NCBI GenBank assembly: GCA_902554325.1
Contig: CACDOH010000007.1
Coordinates: forward strand, 1 to 58,988
DNA length: 58,988 nucleotides
Reading direction: 5' to 3'
Source: an uncultured Pelagibacteraceae bacterium
Lineage (GTDB): Bacteria > Pseudomonadota > Alphaproteobacteria > Pelagibacterales > AG-422-B15
Part shown: positions 52,657 to 58,988 of the stretch, piece after piece
Position numbering within the stretch: the stretch's first letter is position 1
Layout: each line of letters begins with the position of its first letter
Made by a program: the position numbers and the translations under genes
Notes under the pieces: generated by a model
Databases searched by the model: none
Told to the model about the DNA's origin: nothing
The model's input: the letters and a program-made list of their open reading frames with translations, nothing else

Positions 52657-53826
52657 ATGAGGCCTTCCAAATTTTCAAATTTCATCTTCAATAGGAATGT
52701 TCAAGGGACATTCTATCAAGCAATTACTCTTTCATTGGTAATCCTTGGTGTTTATTATATTGTTCAAAATACTGCTGAGAATATGATGGCGCGTGGTTTG
52801 GCCAGCGGTTTTCATTTCTTAGGGGTAGAGTCTCAATTTGACATTGGAATGACTCTTATAGAATATTCTCCAACCTCAACTTACTTTGATGCTTTTATTG
52901 TAGGTCTATTAAATACATTACTTGTAGCAGGTATTGGAATTTTTTTTGCAACAATTGTTGGTTTCGCATTTGGCATTATGCGGTTATCCTCAAATTGGCT
53001 TATTGCAAAGATTGCTGAGACGTATATTGAAGTAATAAGAAATATTCCTCTCTTGCTTCAAATATTCTTTTGGTATTTTGCAGTTCTCAGAGCCTTACCA
53101 AAGCCAAAACAAAGTATAGAATTTATGGATTCTATTTTTCTAAATAACAGAGGTTTATTTTTACCCGATCCAAACTTTAGTGAAGGCTCTTCAGTAATTT
53201 TTTATTTGTTCTGGATAACTATCGTTATTTCTATTTTCATTTTCGTCTGGTCAAAGCGAAGACAAAACAGAACTGGGATTACATTTCCAGCGTTCTATGT
53301 TTCGGCAGCTTTAATTGCAGGAGTATTTTTTGCAGCTCTAGCTGCAACTGGCTTTCCTGTATCTTTTGATATTCCTGAACTTAAAGGCTTCAACTACACA
53401 GGTGGCATGAAACTAATACCCGAGCTTGTAGCCTTAACTTTTGCTCTTTCAATGTACACTGCAGCATTTATTGCTGAGGTGGTGAGAGCTGGAATTATGG
53501 CTGTTTCTAAAGGTCAAACTGAAGCTGCAAAATCAGTGGGTCTAAAAGATGGGTTAGTTTTGAGGCTAATAATAATACCACAAGCTTTGAGAGTTATTGT
53601 TCCACCATTAACAAATCAGTATTTAAATCTGACTAAAAATTCTTCACTTGCGGCTGCTATTGCCTATCCAGACCTGGTTTTAGTTTTTGCAGGAACAGCA
53701 CTTATGCAAACTGGTCAAGCCATAGAAATTATTGGGATGGTTATGGGAGTATATTTATTTCTCAGTCTCTTTACTTCAATAATAATGAATCTTTTCAACC
53801 GTATCATGAAAGTAGGTGAGCGGTAG
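52657..53826 (+). CDS. aapQ: General L-amino acid ABC transporter, permease AapQ
   Basis: One of two dissimilar inner-membrane permeases of the Aap system. About eight helices; the HisMQ-type core appears after FIVGLLNTLLVAGIGIFFAT, with YIEVIRNIPLLLQIFFWYF and the cytoplasmic EAA loop GQTEAAKSVGLKDGLVLRLI. A long periplasmic insertion (about residues 150-260) is typical of AapQ. The length of 389 residues is normal. It overlaps the GTG of aapM by one base. Confidence 0.95.
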   Translation: MRPSKFSNFIFNRNVQGTFYQAITLSLVILGVYYIVQNTAENMMARGLASGFHFLGVESQFDIGMTLIEYSPTSTYFDAFIVGLLNTLLVAGIGIFFATIVGFAFGIMRLSSNWLIAKIAETYIEVIRNIPLLLQIFFWYFAVLRALPKPKQSIEFMDSIFLNNRGLFLPDPNFSEGSSVIFYLFWITIVISIFIFVWSKRRQNRTGITFPAFYVSAALIAGVFFAALAATGFPVSFDIPELKGFNYTGGMKLIPELVALTFALSMYTAAFIAEVVRAGIMAVSKGQTEAAKSVGLKDGLVLRLIIIPQALRVIVPPLTNQYLNLTKNSSLAAAIAYPDLVLVFAGTALMQTGQAIEIIGMVMGVYLFLSLFTSIIMNLFNRIMKVGER

Positions 53827-54908
53827 TGTCAGATACGAGTAAAAATATCACGCCTCCAGTTATCGAGATGGGTGTTATAGGTTGGCTGAGAAAGAATCTT
53901 TTTTCAACTTGGTACAACACCATTTTGACCTTGATTGGTTTATATTTCATTTATCTAATAATTCCTCCACTTCTTTCTTGGATATTTTTTGATGCAACGT
54001 TTTCAGGCACAACACGGGAAGACTGTACAAGCACAGGGGCATGCTGGGTATTTATTAAGCAGAATATGAAACTAATTATCTATGGATTATATCCTTCAGA
54101 TGAACTTTGGAGAGTAAACATTGCTTACTTTATGCTTACTGTGAGCATAATTTATTTACTTATACCTAACGTGAAATATAAAGGTTTAGTCGGAGCATTT
54201 CTTCTCATCATATTCCCCGTTATTTGTATTTTTCTTTTTTCAGGAGGTTTAGGTCTTGTAAATGTTGAGACTAGACTTTGGGGAGGTCTTTTTCTTACTC
54301 TTGTAATTGCAGGTGTTGGAATTGTTTTATCTTTGCCCATAGGAATTATGCTGGCTTTGGGAAGAAGATCTAAGTTGCCAGTTGTTTCCTTGCTTTCAAC
54401 AATTTTTATTGAAATATGGAGAGGAGTTCCTCTTATCACTGTATTATTTATGGCATCAAATATGTTCCCGCTTTTTATGCCTGAAGGCGTTAACTTTGAC
54501 AAACTTATAAGAGCTCTTATAGGCGTAATGTTTTTTTCAGCTGCTTATCTAGCTGAAGTTGTAAGGGGGGGGTTACAAGCAATGCCTAAAGGACAATACG
54601 AAGCTTCTCAGGCTGCAGGCCTAACGTATTGGAAAATGATGGCTTTAATTATTCTTCCGCAATCACTCAAGATTGTTATTCCAGCTATTATTGGCAGCTT
54701 TATTGCATTATTTAAGGATACAACTCTGGTATTAATCATAGGCTTGTTTGATTTTTTAGGTATTATTCAATTTGTAGGAACAAATCCTGATTGGCTTGGA
54801 TTTTCACATGAGGGATATGTTTTTGCTGCGGCTATTTTTTGGGTTTTTTGTTTTGGCATGAGCAGATATAGTCAAAGGCTTGAAAAGAAATTAGACACAG
54901 GAAATTAA
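53826..54908 (+). CDS. aapM: General L-amino acid ABC transporter, permease AapM
   Basis: Second permease of the Aap complex. It has an N-terminal cytoplasmic segment, a first helix near residues 38-55, a periplasmic loop with two cysteines (DCTSTGACW), then the HisMQ core starting [40 protein letters not shown] and the EAA loop [20 protein letters not shown] follow. The start is GTG, overlapping the aapQ stop by 1 base, so translation is coupled. The length of 360 residues is slightly below some homologs. Confidence 0.95.
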   Translation: MSDTSKNITPPVIEMGVIGWLRKNLFSTWYNTILTLIGLYFIYLIIPPLLSWIFFDATFSGTTREDCTSTGACWVFIKQNMKLIIYGLYPSDELWRVNIAYFMLTVSIIYLLIPNVKYKGLVGAFLLIIFPVICIFLFSGGLGLVNVETRLWGGLFLTLVIAGVGIVLSLPIGIMLALGRRSKLPVVSLLSTIFIEIWRGVPLITVLFMASNMFPLFMPEGVNFDKLIRALIGVMFFSAAYLAEVVRGGLQAMPKGQYEASQAAGLTYWKMMALIILPQSLKIVIPAIIGSFIALFKDTTLVLIIGLFDFLGIIQFVGTNPDWLGFSHEGYVFAAAIFWVFCFGMSRYSQRLEKKLDTGN

Positions 54909-54912
54909 ACAT

Positions 54913-55650
54913 ATGACAACAGAAACAATGATAGAAATGAGCAGTGTTCATAAGTGGTTCGGAGAACTTCATGTACTTAATGATATTAATTTGAAAGTAA
55001 CCAAGGGAGAAAAAATTGTTATCTGTGGACCTTCTGGGTCAGGTAAATCTACTCTAATTAGATGCATAAACAGACTTGAAGAGCATCAAAGAGGGGAAAT
55101 TGTAGTTGAAGGAACGGAGTTAACAAATGATAATAGAAGTGTTGAAAAGATTCGCGGAGAAGTAGGAATGGTATTTCAACAATTTAATTTATTCCCTCAT
55201 CTATCGATATTAGACAATTGTTCTTTGGCACCTATATGGGTGAGGAAGTTGCCAAAGGTTGAAGCCAGAGCAAAGGCAATGGAATATTTAAAAAGAGTTC
55301 AAATTGACGATCAGGCTCATAAGTACCCTGCACAACTTTCTGGTGGTCAACAACAGAGGGCGGCAATTGCTAGAGCATTATGCATGGAGCCAAGAATTAT
55401 GTTATTTGATGAACCAACATCAGCACTGGACCCTGAGATGATCAAAGAGGTTCTCGATGTTATGGTTGGGCTTGCAGAAGGTGGAATGACGATGCTTGTT
55501 GTGACTCATGAGATGGGTTTTGCAAAAGAAGTTGCTGACAAAATTATATTTATGGATGAAGGACAGATAGTAGAGAGCAAAAATCCAACTGATTTCTTTT
55601 CCAACCCTGAGAGTGAGAGAACTAAGACATTTCTCAGTCAAATTCTTTAG
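54913..55650 (+). CDS. aapP: General L-amino acid ABC transporter, ATPase AapP
   Basis: Cytoplasmic ATPase driving the Aap importer. Walker A is [18 protein letters not shown], the Q loop [13 protein letters not shown], the signature [15 protein letters not shown], Walker [15 protein letters not shown] and the H loop VVTHEMGFA. The length of 245 residues is typical of polar amino acid ATPases. It ends two bases before the antisense tRNA-Asn. Confidence 0.97.
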   Translation: MTTETMIEMSSVHKWFGELHVLNDINLKVTKGEKIVICGPSGSGKSTLIRCINRLEEHQRGEIVVEGTELTNDNRSVEKIRGEVGMVFQQFNLFPHLSILDNCSLAPIWVRKLPKVEARAKAMEYLKRVQIDDQAHKYPAQLSGGQQQRAAIARALCMEPRIMLFDEPTSALDPEMIKEVLDVMVGLAEGGMTMLVVTHEMGFAKEVADKIIFMDEGQIVESKNPTDFFSNPESERTKTFLSQIL

Positions 55651-55652
55651 TT

Positions 55653-55728
55653 TGGCTCCCCGGACTGGACTCGAACCAGTGACAAAGCGATTAACAGTCG
55701 CTTGCTCTACCAACTGAGCTACCGGGGA
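55653..55728 (-). tRNA. tRNA-Asn (anticodon GTT)
   Basis: Read on the minus strand: acceptor TCCCCGG pairs with CCGGGGA, the D arm is GCTC-AGTTGGTA-GAGC, the anticodon stem AGCGA/TCGCT encloses CTGTTAA with anticodon GTT, and the T arm is ACTGG-TTCGAGT-CCAGT. The discriminator is G and CCA is encoded. It is convergent with aapP, 2 bases away. Confidence 0.96.
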
Positions 55729-55804
55729 ATGACATCATCTTATATCAAATGTTATCTTGCATATCTAGTTTTACTTTATCTGGAAATATATTAAATAGTA
55801 AGAT

Positions 55805-56821
55805 GTGACTTTACAAAAAGACAATATTTATGAGTTTGGCTTTGGAAGAAGTGATGATGTTTCAAAGAACACCAACCTTCTTGACGAGGCTGTATTTAGT
55901 TTTCTCTATGGGGGTTTATTTAGGGTATTAAAATCATTGTCCCTAAGTAGCATTCTTGATCTAGAGATTGTATTCAGACTTTATGTTAATTTTTTTAAAG
56001 GTCTTTCTTTCTACGATATTCAATACTTCACTCAATCCCCTGAAAGAACTTTGTGGAGACGCCTAAAATATCTTGAGGAGAATGGAGTAATAAGAAAATC
56101 AAAAAACCAGAAAGACAAAAGAACAATAAGATTTTTACTATCTAAAAATTCTTATGATACACTTAGCAACTCCATACCAAAAGAAGATTTAGCAATAACT
56201 ATTTCTAAAATTGCAATGTCTTACGCAGATAAGCTCTGGATGTTTAATGTAAGAGATCCTAACAAAGTAAGAAAAACATTACTTAACCTCGCTAGGAGTT
56301 CAGTATCTTTAAATGAAAGCAATTATCTCTGTCAATTTGCATTTGGCTTGTCATATTATTACGGTGGAAATTTTGACTTATCTCTTAATCATTCATACAA
56401 CTCCATTAAGCTAAATAAAAATTTTGCTCATGGTAGAAGATTATTTGGTTCCTCTCTTTATCAAATTGGCGATAAAAAAAGGGCGACTAAAGAAATGGAG
56501 AAAGCACTTGAACTATATAAAGATACGTACGGACAGTGGAGAACATTTTTTGAGTTATGGCGATTTAGTTTTCTGGATGAAGAAGAAAACAAAGCAAAAA
56601 AATACGCAGAAAAATTGGTAAAACTGCAACCTGAATACCCCCAGTCATATATTAGTTACTTGGCCACATTTGAAAAAGGGAATAACATTAAATCAATGAG
56701 AGCTAAGCTTATGGAACTTATTCCAAATTTTAGTCCCGCTATGATTAGAAATTTTCATTCTTGGATCAAGGAAGATCAGGCAGATAAAATTATCAAGAGC
56801 TTGAGAAAGCATATATCATGA
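55805..56821 (+). CDS. Winged-helix / TPR protein of unknown function
   Basis: A 338-residue soluble protein starting with GTG (the only in-frame start near the 5' end). Residues about 50-120 look like a winged helix-turn-helix: a helix LDLEIVFRLYVNFF, then LSFYDIQYFTQSPERTLWRR and KYLEENGVIRKSKNQKDKRT as recognition helix and wing, similar to MarR-type domains. From about residue 160 it is helical with TPR-like pairs: FAFGLSYYYGGNFDLSLNHS, NFAHGRRLFGSSLYQIGDKK and EENKAKKYAEKLVKLQPEYP. It therefore looks like a DNA-binding regulator with a protein-interaction module, not a known family. It lies alone between antisense tRNA-Asn and tRNA-Cys. Confidence 0.75.
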   Translation: MTLQKDNIYEFGFGRSDDVSKNTNLLDEAVFSFLYGGLFRVLKSLSLSSILDLEIVFRLYVNFFKGLSFYDIQYFTQSPERTLWRRLKYLEENGVIRKSKNQKDKRTIRFLLSKNSYDTLSNSIPKEDLAITISKIAMSYADKLWMFNVRDPNKVRKTLLNLARSSVSLNESNYLCQFAFGLSYYYGGNFDLSLNHSYNSIKLNKNFAHGRRLFGSSLYQIGDKKRATKEMEKALELYKDTYGQWRTFFELWRFSFLDEEENKAKKYAEKLVKLQPEYPQSYISYLATFEKGNNIKSMRAKLMELIPNFSPAMIRNFHSWIKEDQADKIIKSLRKHIS

Positions 56822-56822
56822 A

Positions 56823-56896
56823 TGGAGGCCACGACCGGAATCGAACCGGTATACAAGGATTTGCAGTCCTCTGCGTAACCATTCCGCCACGTGGCC
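56823..56896 (-). tRNA. tRNA-Cys (anticodon GCA)
   Basis: On the minus strand the acceptor GGCCACG pairs with CGTGGCC, the anticodon stem AGGA/TCCT encloses CTGCAAA with anticodon GCA, and the T arm is ACCGG-TTCGATT-CCGGT. The discriminator is T (U73), the identity base for cysteine, and CCA is encoded. It starts 1 base after the stop of the winged-helix/TPR gene on the other strand. Confidence 0.96.
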
Positions 56897-56979
56897 AAAT
56901 ACTGAAGCTTATATCATCAATAATTAAAAACTGTGAATAATTTTAATTGATATGTATATCAAATCTAAACTGAATAAAG

Positions 56980-57636
56980 ATGCTTATGGAAATTGATGCT
57001 GACAACTCAAGAATGGTTAATGGACAAATAAAGCCAATAAATGGCATGACTAAAAAGTTGGTTTCTATATTTAATTCTTTAAATAGAGAAAGCTTTATGC
57101 CTGAAGAATTTAAAGAAAGCGCATACGTTGAAAAAAATTTCGTCCTATCTAATCAAAGGGTTATTCTAAAACCTGAAATAGTTGCAAAGATTGCAATGCA
57201 TATAGATCTAAAAGAAAATGAAAATGTACTAATTTTAGGTTCAACAACTGGTTACTTAACTGCAATATTATCATTAATAGCGGAAACTGTAATTGTTGTA
57301 GAAGAAGATAATAGCTATATAAAGTTTTCAGAGATAGCTACAAAGGAAAATAATCTTAATAACGTTATTTATATAAATAAAAGTATTTCAAATGGCTGTA
57401 TTGAGCAAAGCCCTTTTAACGCCATTATTATTGAAGGTGCCGTAGATCATGTCCCTCAAAAATTGCTTAATCAACTCGAAAATGGAGGAAGACTATTAGT
57501 AATTTTGTCTGAGAATGGCTTATGTAATGCAAAAATGTTCACAAGAAAAGAAACTATGTTCCATTCCAAACAATTGTTTCCTTGCTCACTGCCAGTATTG
57601 CCTTCTTTTAAAGAGAAAAACATCTTTAGTTTTTGA
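56980..57636 (+). CDS. pcm: Protein-L-isoaspartate O-methyltransferase family protein
   Basis: A SAM-dependent methyltransferase of the PCMT family, which repairs isoaspartyl residues in damaged proteins. The N-terminal SRMVNGQIKPINGM, RESFMPEEFKESAY and the SAM motif ENVLILGSTTGYLTAILSLI support the family; the motif reads GSTTGY where GTGSGY is usual, a weakened glycine loop. The post-motif acidic residue VVEED is present. The 218 residues are normal for the alphaproteobacterial form found beside tolC and valS. Two ATGs (56980, 56986) are possible starts. tolC, usually next, is absent. Confidence 0.85.
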   Translation: MLMEIDADNSRMVNGQIKPINGMTKKLVSIFNSLNRESFMPEEFKESAYVEKNFVLSNQRVILKPEIVAKIAMHIDLKENENVLILGSTTGYLTAILSLIAETVIVVEEDNSYIKFSEIATKENNLNNVIYINKSISNGCIEQSPFNAIIIEGAVDHVPQKLLNQLENGGRLLVILSENGLCNAKMFTRKETMFHSKQLFPCSLPVLPSFKEKNIFSF

Positions 57637-57667
57637 TGGCCAATAGATATAACATCAAGAGAAGACT

Positions 57668-58057
57668 ATGAATCAAAGCAACAAAGACACTGACGACATA
57701 TTAGATGCAATCAAATCAATGATGAGCAATGATCAACTTAATAACGAGCAGAGTCTACCAAAAGATATTATCGAATTAACAAAACCTGTAGATGAAAAAG
57801 AAATTCATGAAAATGAAACAAGTATTCTTGAATTAACAGAACTGGTTGCTGATGAAGTGTCTGATGAAAAAGTTACTTCAGAAGCCAAGGACTTTAAAAT
57901 AAGTGAAGGTCAAATTCGAAATGTGGTTAGAAACACTATTGAGTCATTACCTGAAGAGACAATCAACAATATTATAAATGAAGAACTCAAAAGAATTGTT
58001 TTAGATAGACTAAGTTCAGCAAAGATAAGTATAAGTTCAGAAAATAACAAAAAGTAA
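57668..58057 (+). CDS. PopZ-like DUF2497 protein
   Basis: A 129-residue acidic protein with the two-ended pattern of DUF2497/PopZ, the polar organiser of alphaproteobacteria: an N-terminal short helix (DTDDILDAIKSMMSNDQ), an acidic disordered middle (about residues 25-85) and C-terminal helices (QIRNVVRNTIESLPEETINN and INEELKRIVLDRL). It is shorter than the 177-residue Caulobacter PopZ, and the C-terminal tryptophan region is not obvious. Position immediately before valS matches the family context in other alphaproteobacteria. Confidence 0.75.
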   Translation: MNQSNKDTDDILDAIKSMMSNDQLNNEQSLPKDIIELTKPVDEKEIHENETSILELTELVADEVSDEKVTSEAKDFKISEGQIRNVVRNTIESLPEETINNIINEELKRIVLDRLSSAKISISSENNKK

Positions 58058-58988
58058 ATGTTAGATAAATATTATCAACCTGAATTAGTTGAAGAAAAAA
58101 TCTATAAGCAATGGGAAGAAGACGGCGACTTTAATGCTCCTGTGAATTCAATAAATAAACACTACAGCATTGTTATACCTCCCCCAAATGTAACTGGAAA
58201 TTTGCATATGGGACATGCGTTAAATAATACGCTACAGGATATTCTAGTTAGGTTTTACCGCATGAGAGGACGAGATGTATTATGGCAGCCAGGAACAGAT
58301 CACGCTGGAATAGCCACTGAAATGGTTGTCGAAAGAGAATTGAAAAAGCAAAAAATAAAAAAGACCGATCTGTCTCGAGAAGAGTTCATAGAACATGTTT
58401 GGAAATGGAAGGATTCATCAGGAAATAAGATTATAAATCAACTCAAAAGGCTTGGCTGCTCATGTGATTGGTCTAGAGAAAGATTCACTCTTGATGAAGG
58501 TCTTTCAAAATCTGTACGTCATGTTTTCGTAAAACTCTATAAGGATGGCCTAGTTTACAAAGATAAGAGGCTCAGTAACTGGGATCCAAAATTAAAAACA
58601 ACAATCTCTGACTTAGAGGTTATTCAGAAAGAGGTAACAGGTACTCTTTGGTATATTAATTATGAAATTGAAGGCGGAGATGGCCACATAACTATCGCAA
58701 CAACTAGACCAGAAACAATGCTTGGTGATACTGCTATAGCTGTTCATCCTGAAGATAAAAGATTTGCAGATATGATTGGAAAGTTTGCCATACTTCCAAT
58801 AGTCGAAAAGAAGATTCCAATTGTTGCTGATGAATATGTAAAAATGGATCAAGGGTCTGGGGCAGTAAAAATTACTCCTGCTCATGATTTTAACGACTAT
58901 GAATTAGGAAAAAGACATGCACTAGAAATAATCAATATTTTTAATGAAAATGCTGAACTTAATGAAAACTGCCCTCAGGAATATCAAG
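58058..58988 (+). CDS. valS: Valyl-tRNA synthetase, 3' end missing
   Basis: ValRS charges tRNA-Val. The gene starts at the ATG directly after the PopZ-like stop and runs off the right edge; about 310 codons of some 900 are present. The class I HIGH motif occurs as IPPPNVTGNLHMGHALNNTL, followed by WQPGTDHAGIATEMVVE and the beginning of the CP1 editing domain (ATTRPETMLGDTAIAVHPED and GSGAVKITPAHDFNDYE). It has no stop codon in the window, so automated ORF calling may miss it. Confidence 0.97.
   Translation, partial: MLDKYYQPELVEEKIYKQWEEDGDFNAPVNSINKHYSIVIPPPNVTGNLHMGHALNNTLQDILVRFYRMRGRDVLWQPGTDHAGIATEMVVERELKKQKIKKTDLSREEFIEHVWKWKDSSGNKIINQLKRLGCSCDWSRERFTLDEGLSKSVRHVFVKLYKDGLVYKDKRLSNWDPKLKTTISDLEVIQKEVTGTLWYINYEIEGGDGHITIATTRPETMLGDTAIAVHPEDKRFADMIGKFAILPIVEKKIPIVADEYVKMDQGSGAVKITPAHDFNDYELGKRHALEIINIFNENAELNENCPQEYQ

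Noticed and set aside
55420-55713. Minus-strand 97-codon frame across tRNA-Asn and the end of aapP
   Set aside because: It reads the tRNA-Asn strand in a protein frame and overlaps the ATPase signature region of aapP; no ribosome-binding site.

Overview
This window is a dense, AT-rich (by eye about two-thirds A+T) stretch of chromosome from an alphaproteobacterium. Its gene order supports that placement: rsh-pyrE-pdxJ-acpS-lepB-rnc-era-recO-parC, glyA-nrdR-ribDE-ribBX-ribH-nusB, bamE divergent from a ubiquinol-cytochrome-c chaperone gene next to plsX-ihfA-merR, and pcm-(PopZ-like DUF2497)-valS are alphaproteobacterial neighbourhoods. DUF2842, an NDUFS4-type complex I subunit and an AapJQMP transporter point the same way. 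Low GC, tiny or overlapping intergenic spaces and missing members of familiar clusters (fabH, thiL, tolC, thiQ) suggest a streamlined, probably marine, free-living cell of the SAR11 or HIMB59/AEGEAN-169 kind. The exact clade is a guess. I see no insertion sequence, prophage, CRISPR array, rRNA operon or replication origin, and no gene-free stretch longer than about 215 bases.

Layout. 1-5.4 kb: end of gatB, tRNA-Ser, a lytic transglycosylase, dapA-smpB-folK. 5.5-14.5 kb: one long co-directional run from rsh to parC (stringent response, pyrimidine and B6 synthesis, secretion, RNA processing, repair, chromosome decatenation). 14.5-16.7 kb: an FAD oxidoreductase and a hydroxyacid dehydrogenase whose genes overlap, probably a small catabolic pair. 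16.7-19.2 kb: hemB, a DUF1295 membrane protein and a phosphodiesterase. 19.3-25.1 kb: rpiB, glyA, nrdR and the riboflavin genes with nusB. 25.2-27.3 kb: a membrane pyrophosphatase. 27.3-33.2 kb: bamE, respiratory assembly factors (cytochrome bc1 chaperone, haem A synthase), plsX, ihfA, a MerR regulator, L33, chorismate mutase and metY. 33.4-39.6 kb: rplM-rpsI, argC-lipoprotein-hom-glpX-recJ. 39.6-46.9 kb: tRNA-Glu, an alternative oxidase cluster, and an opposing operon led by a TPP riboswitch (thiB-thiP-nhaD-glutathione peroxidase-photolyase). 46.9-51.4 kb: thioesterase, epoxide-hydrolase-like enzyme, tRNA-Pro, agmatine-to-putrescine genes, complex I subunit, tRNA-Arg and a Sel1-repeat protein, all in one direction with almost no spacing. 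51.5-55.7 kb: aapJQMP and tRNA-Asn. 55.8-59 kb: a winged-helix/TPR protein, tRNA-Cys, pcm, PopZ-like protein and the start of valS.

How the parts fit. Haem synthesis, haem A synthase, the bc1 chaperone and a complex I subunit imply a normal aerobic chain to an aa3-type oxidase. The alternative oxidase adds a non-pumping branch, while the H+-pyrophosphatase and NhaD point to proton/sodium energetics in a salty habitat. Agmatine deiminase, N-carbamoylputrescine amidase and a PuuB-like oxidoreductase suggest polyamine turnover, and AapJQMP imports amino acids.

The most notable features are: (1) a TPP-riboswitch operon that also carries an antiporter, a peroxidase and a photolyase but no ATPase gene; (2) near-consensus promoters placed so close to start codons that leaderless mRNAs are predicted (ihfA, rplM and others), with divergent start codons only 5, 14 and 18 bases apart; (3) tRNA genes packed inside an mRNA operon with 0- and 7-base spacing; (4) a roughly 110-base structured leader before metY; and (5) an unassigned winged-helix/TPR protein between two antisense tRNAs. 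I did not find a clear-cut novel defence or biosynthetic system.
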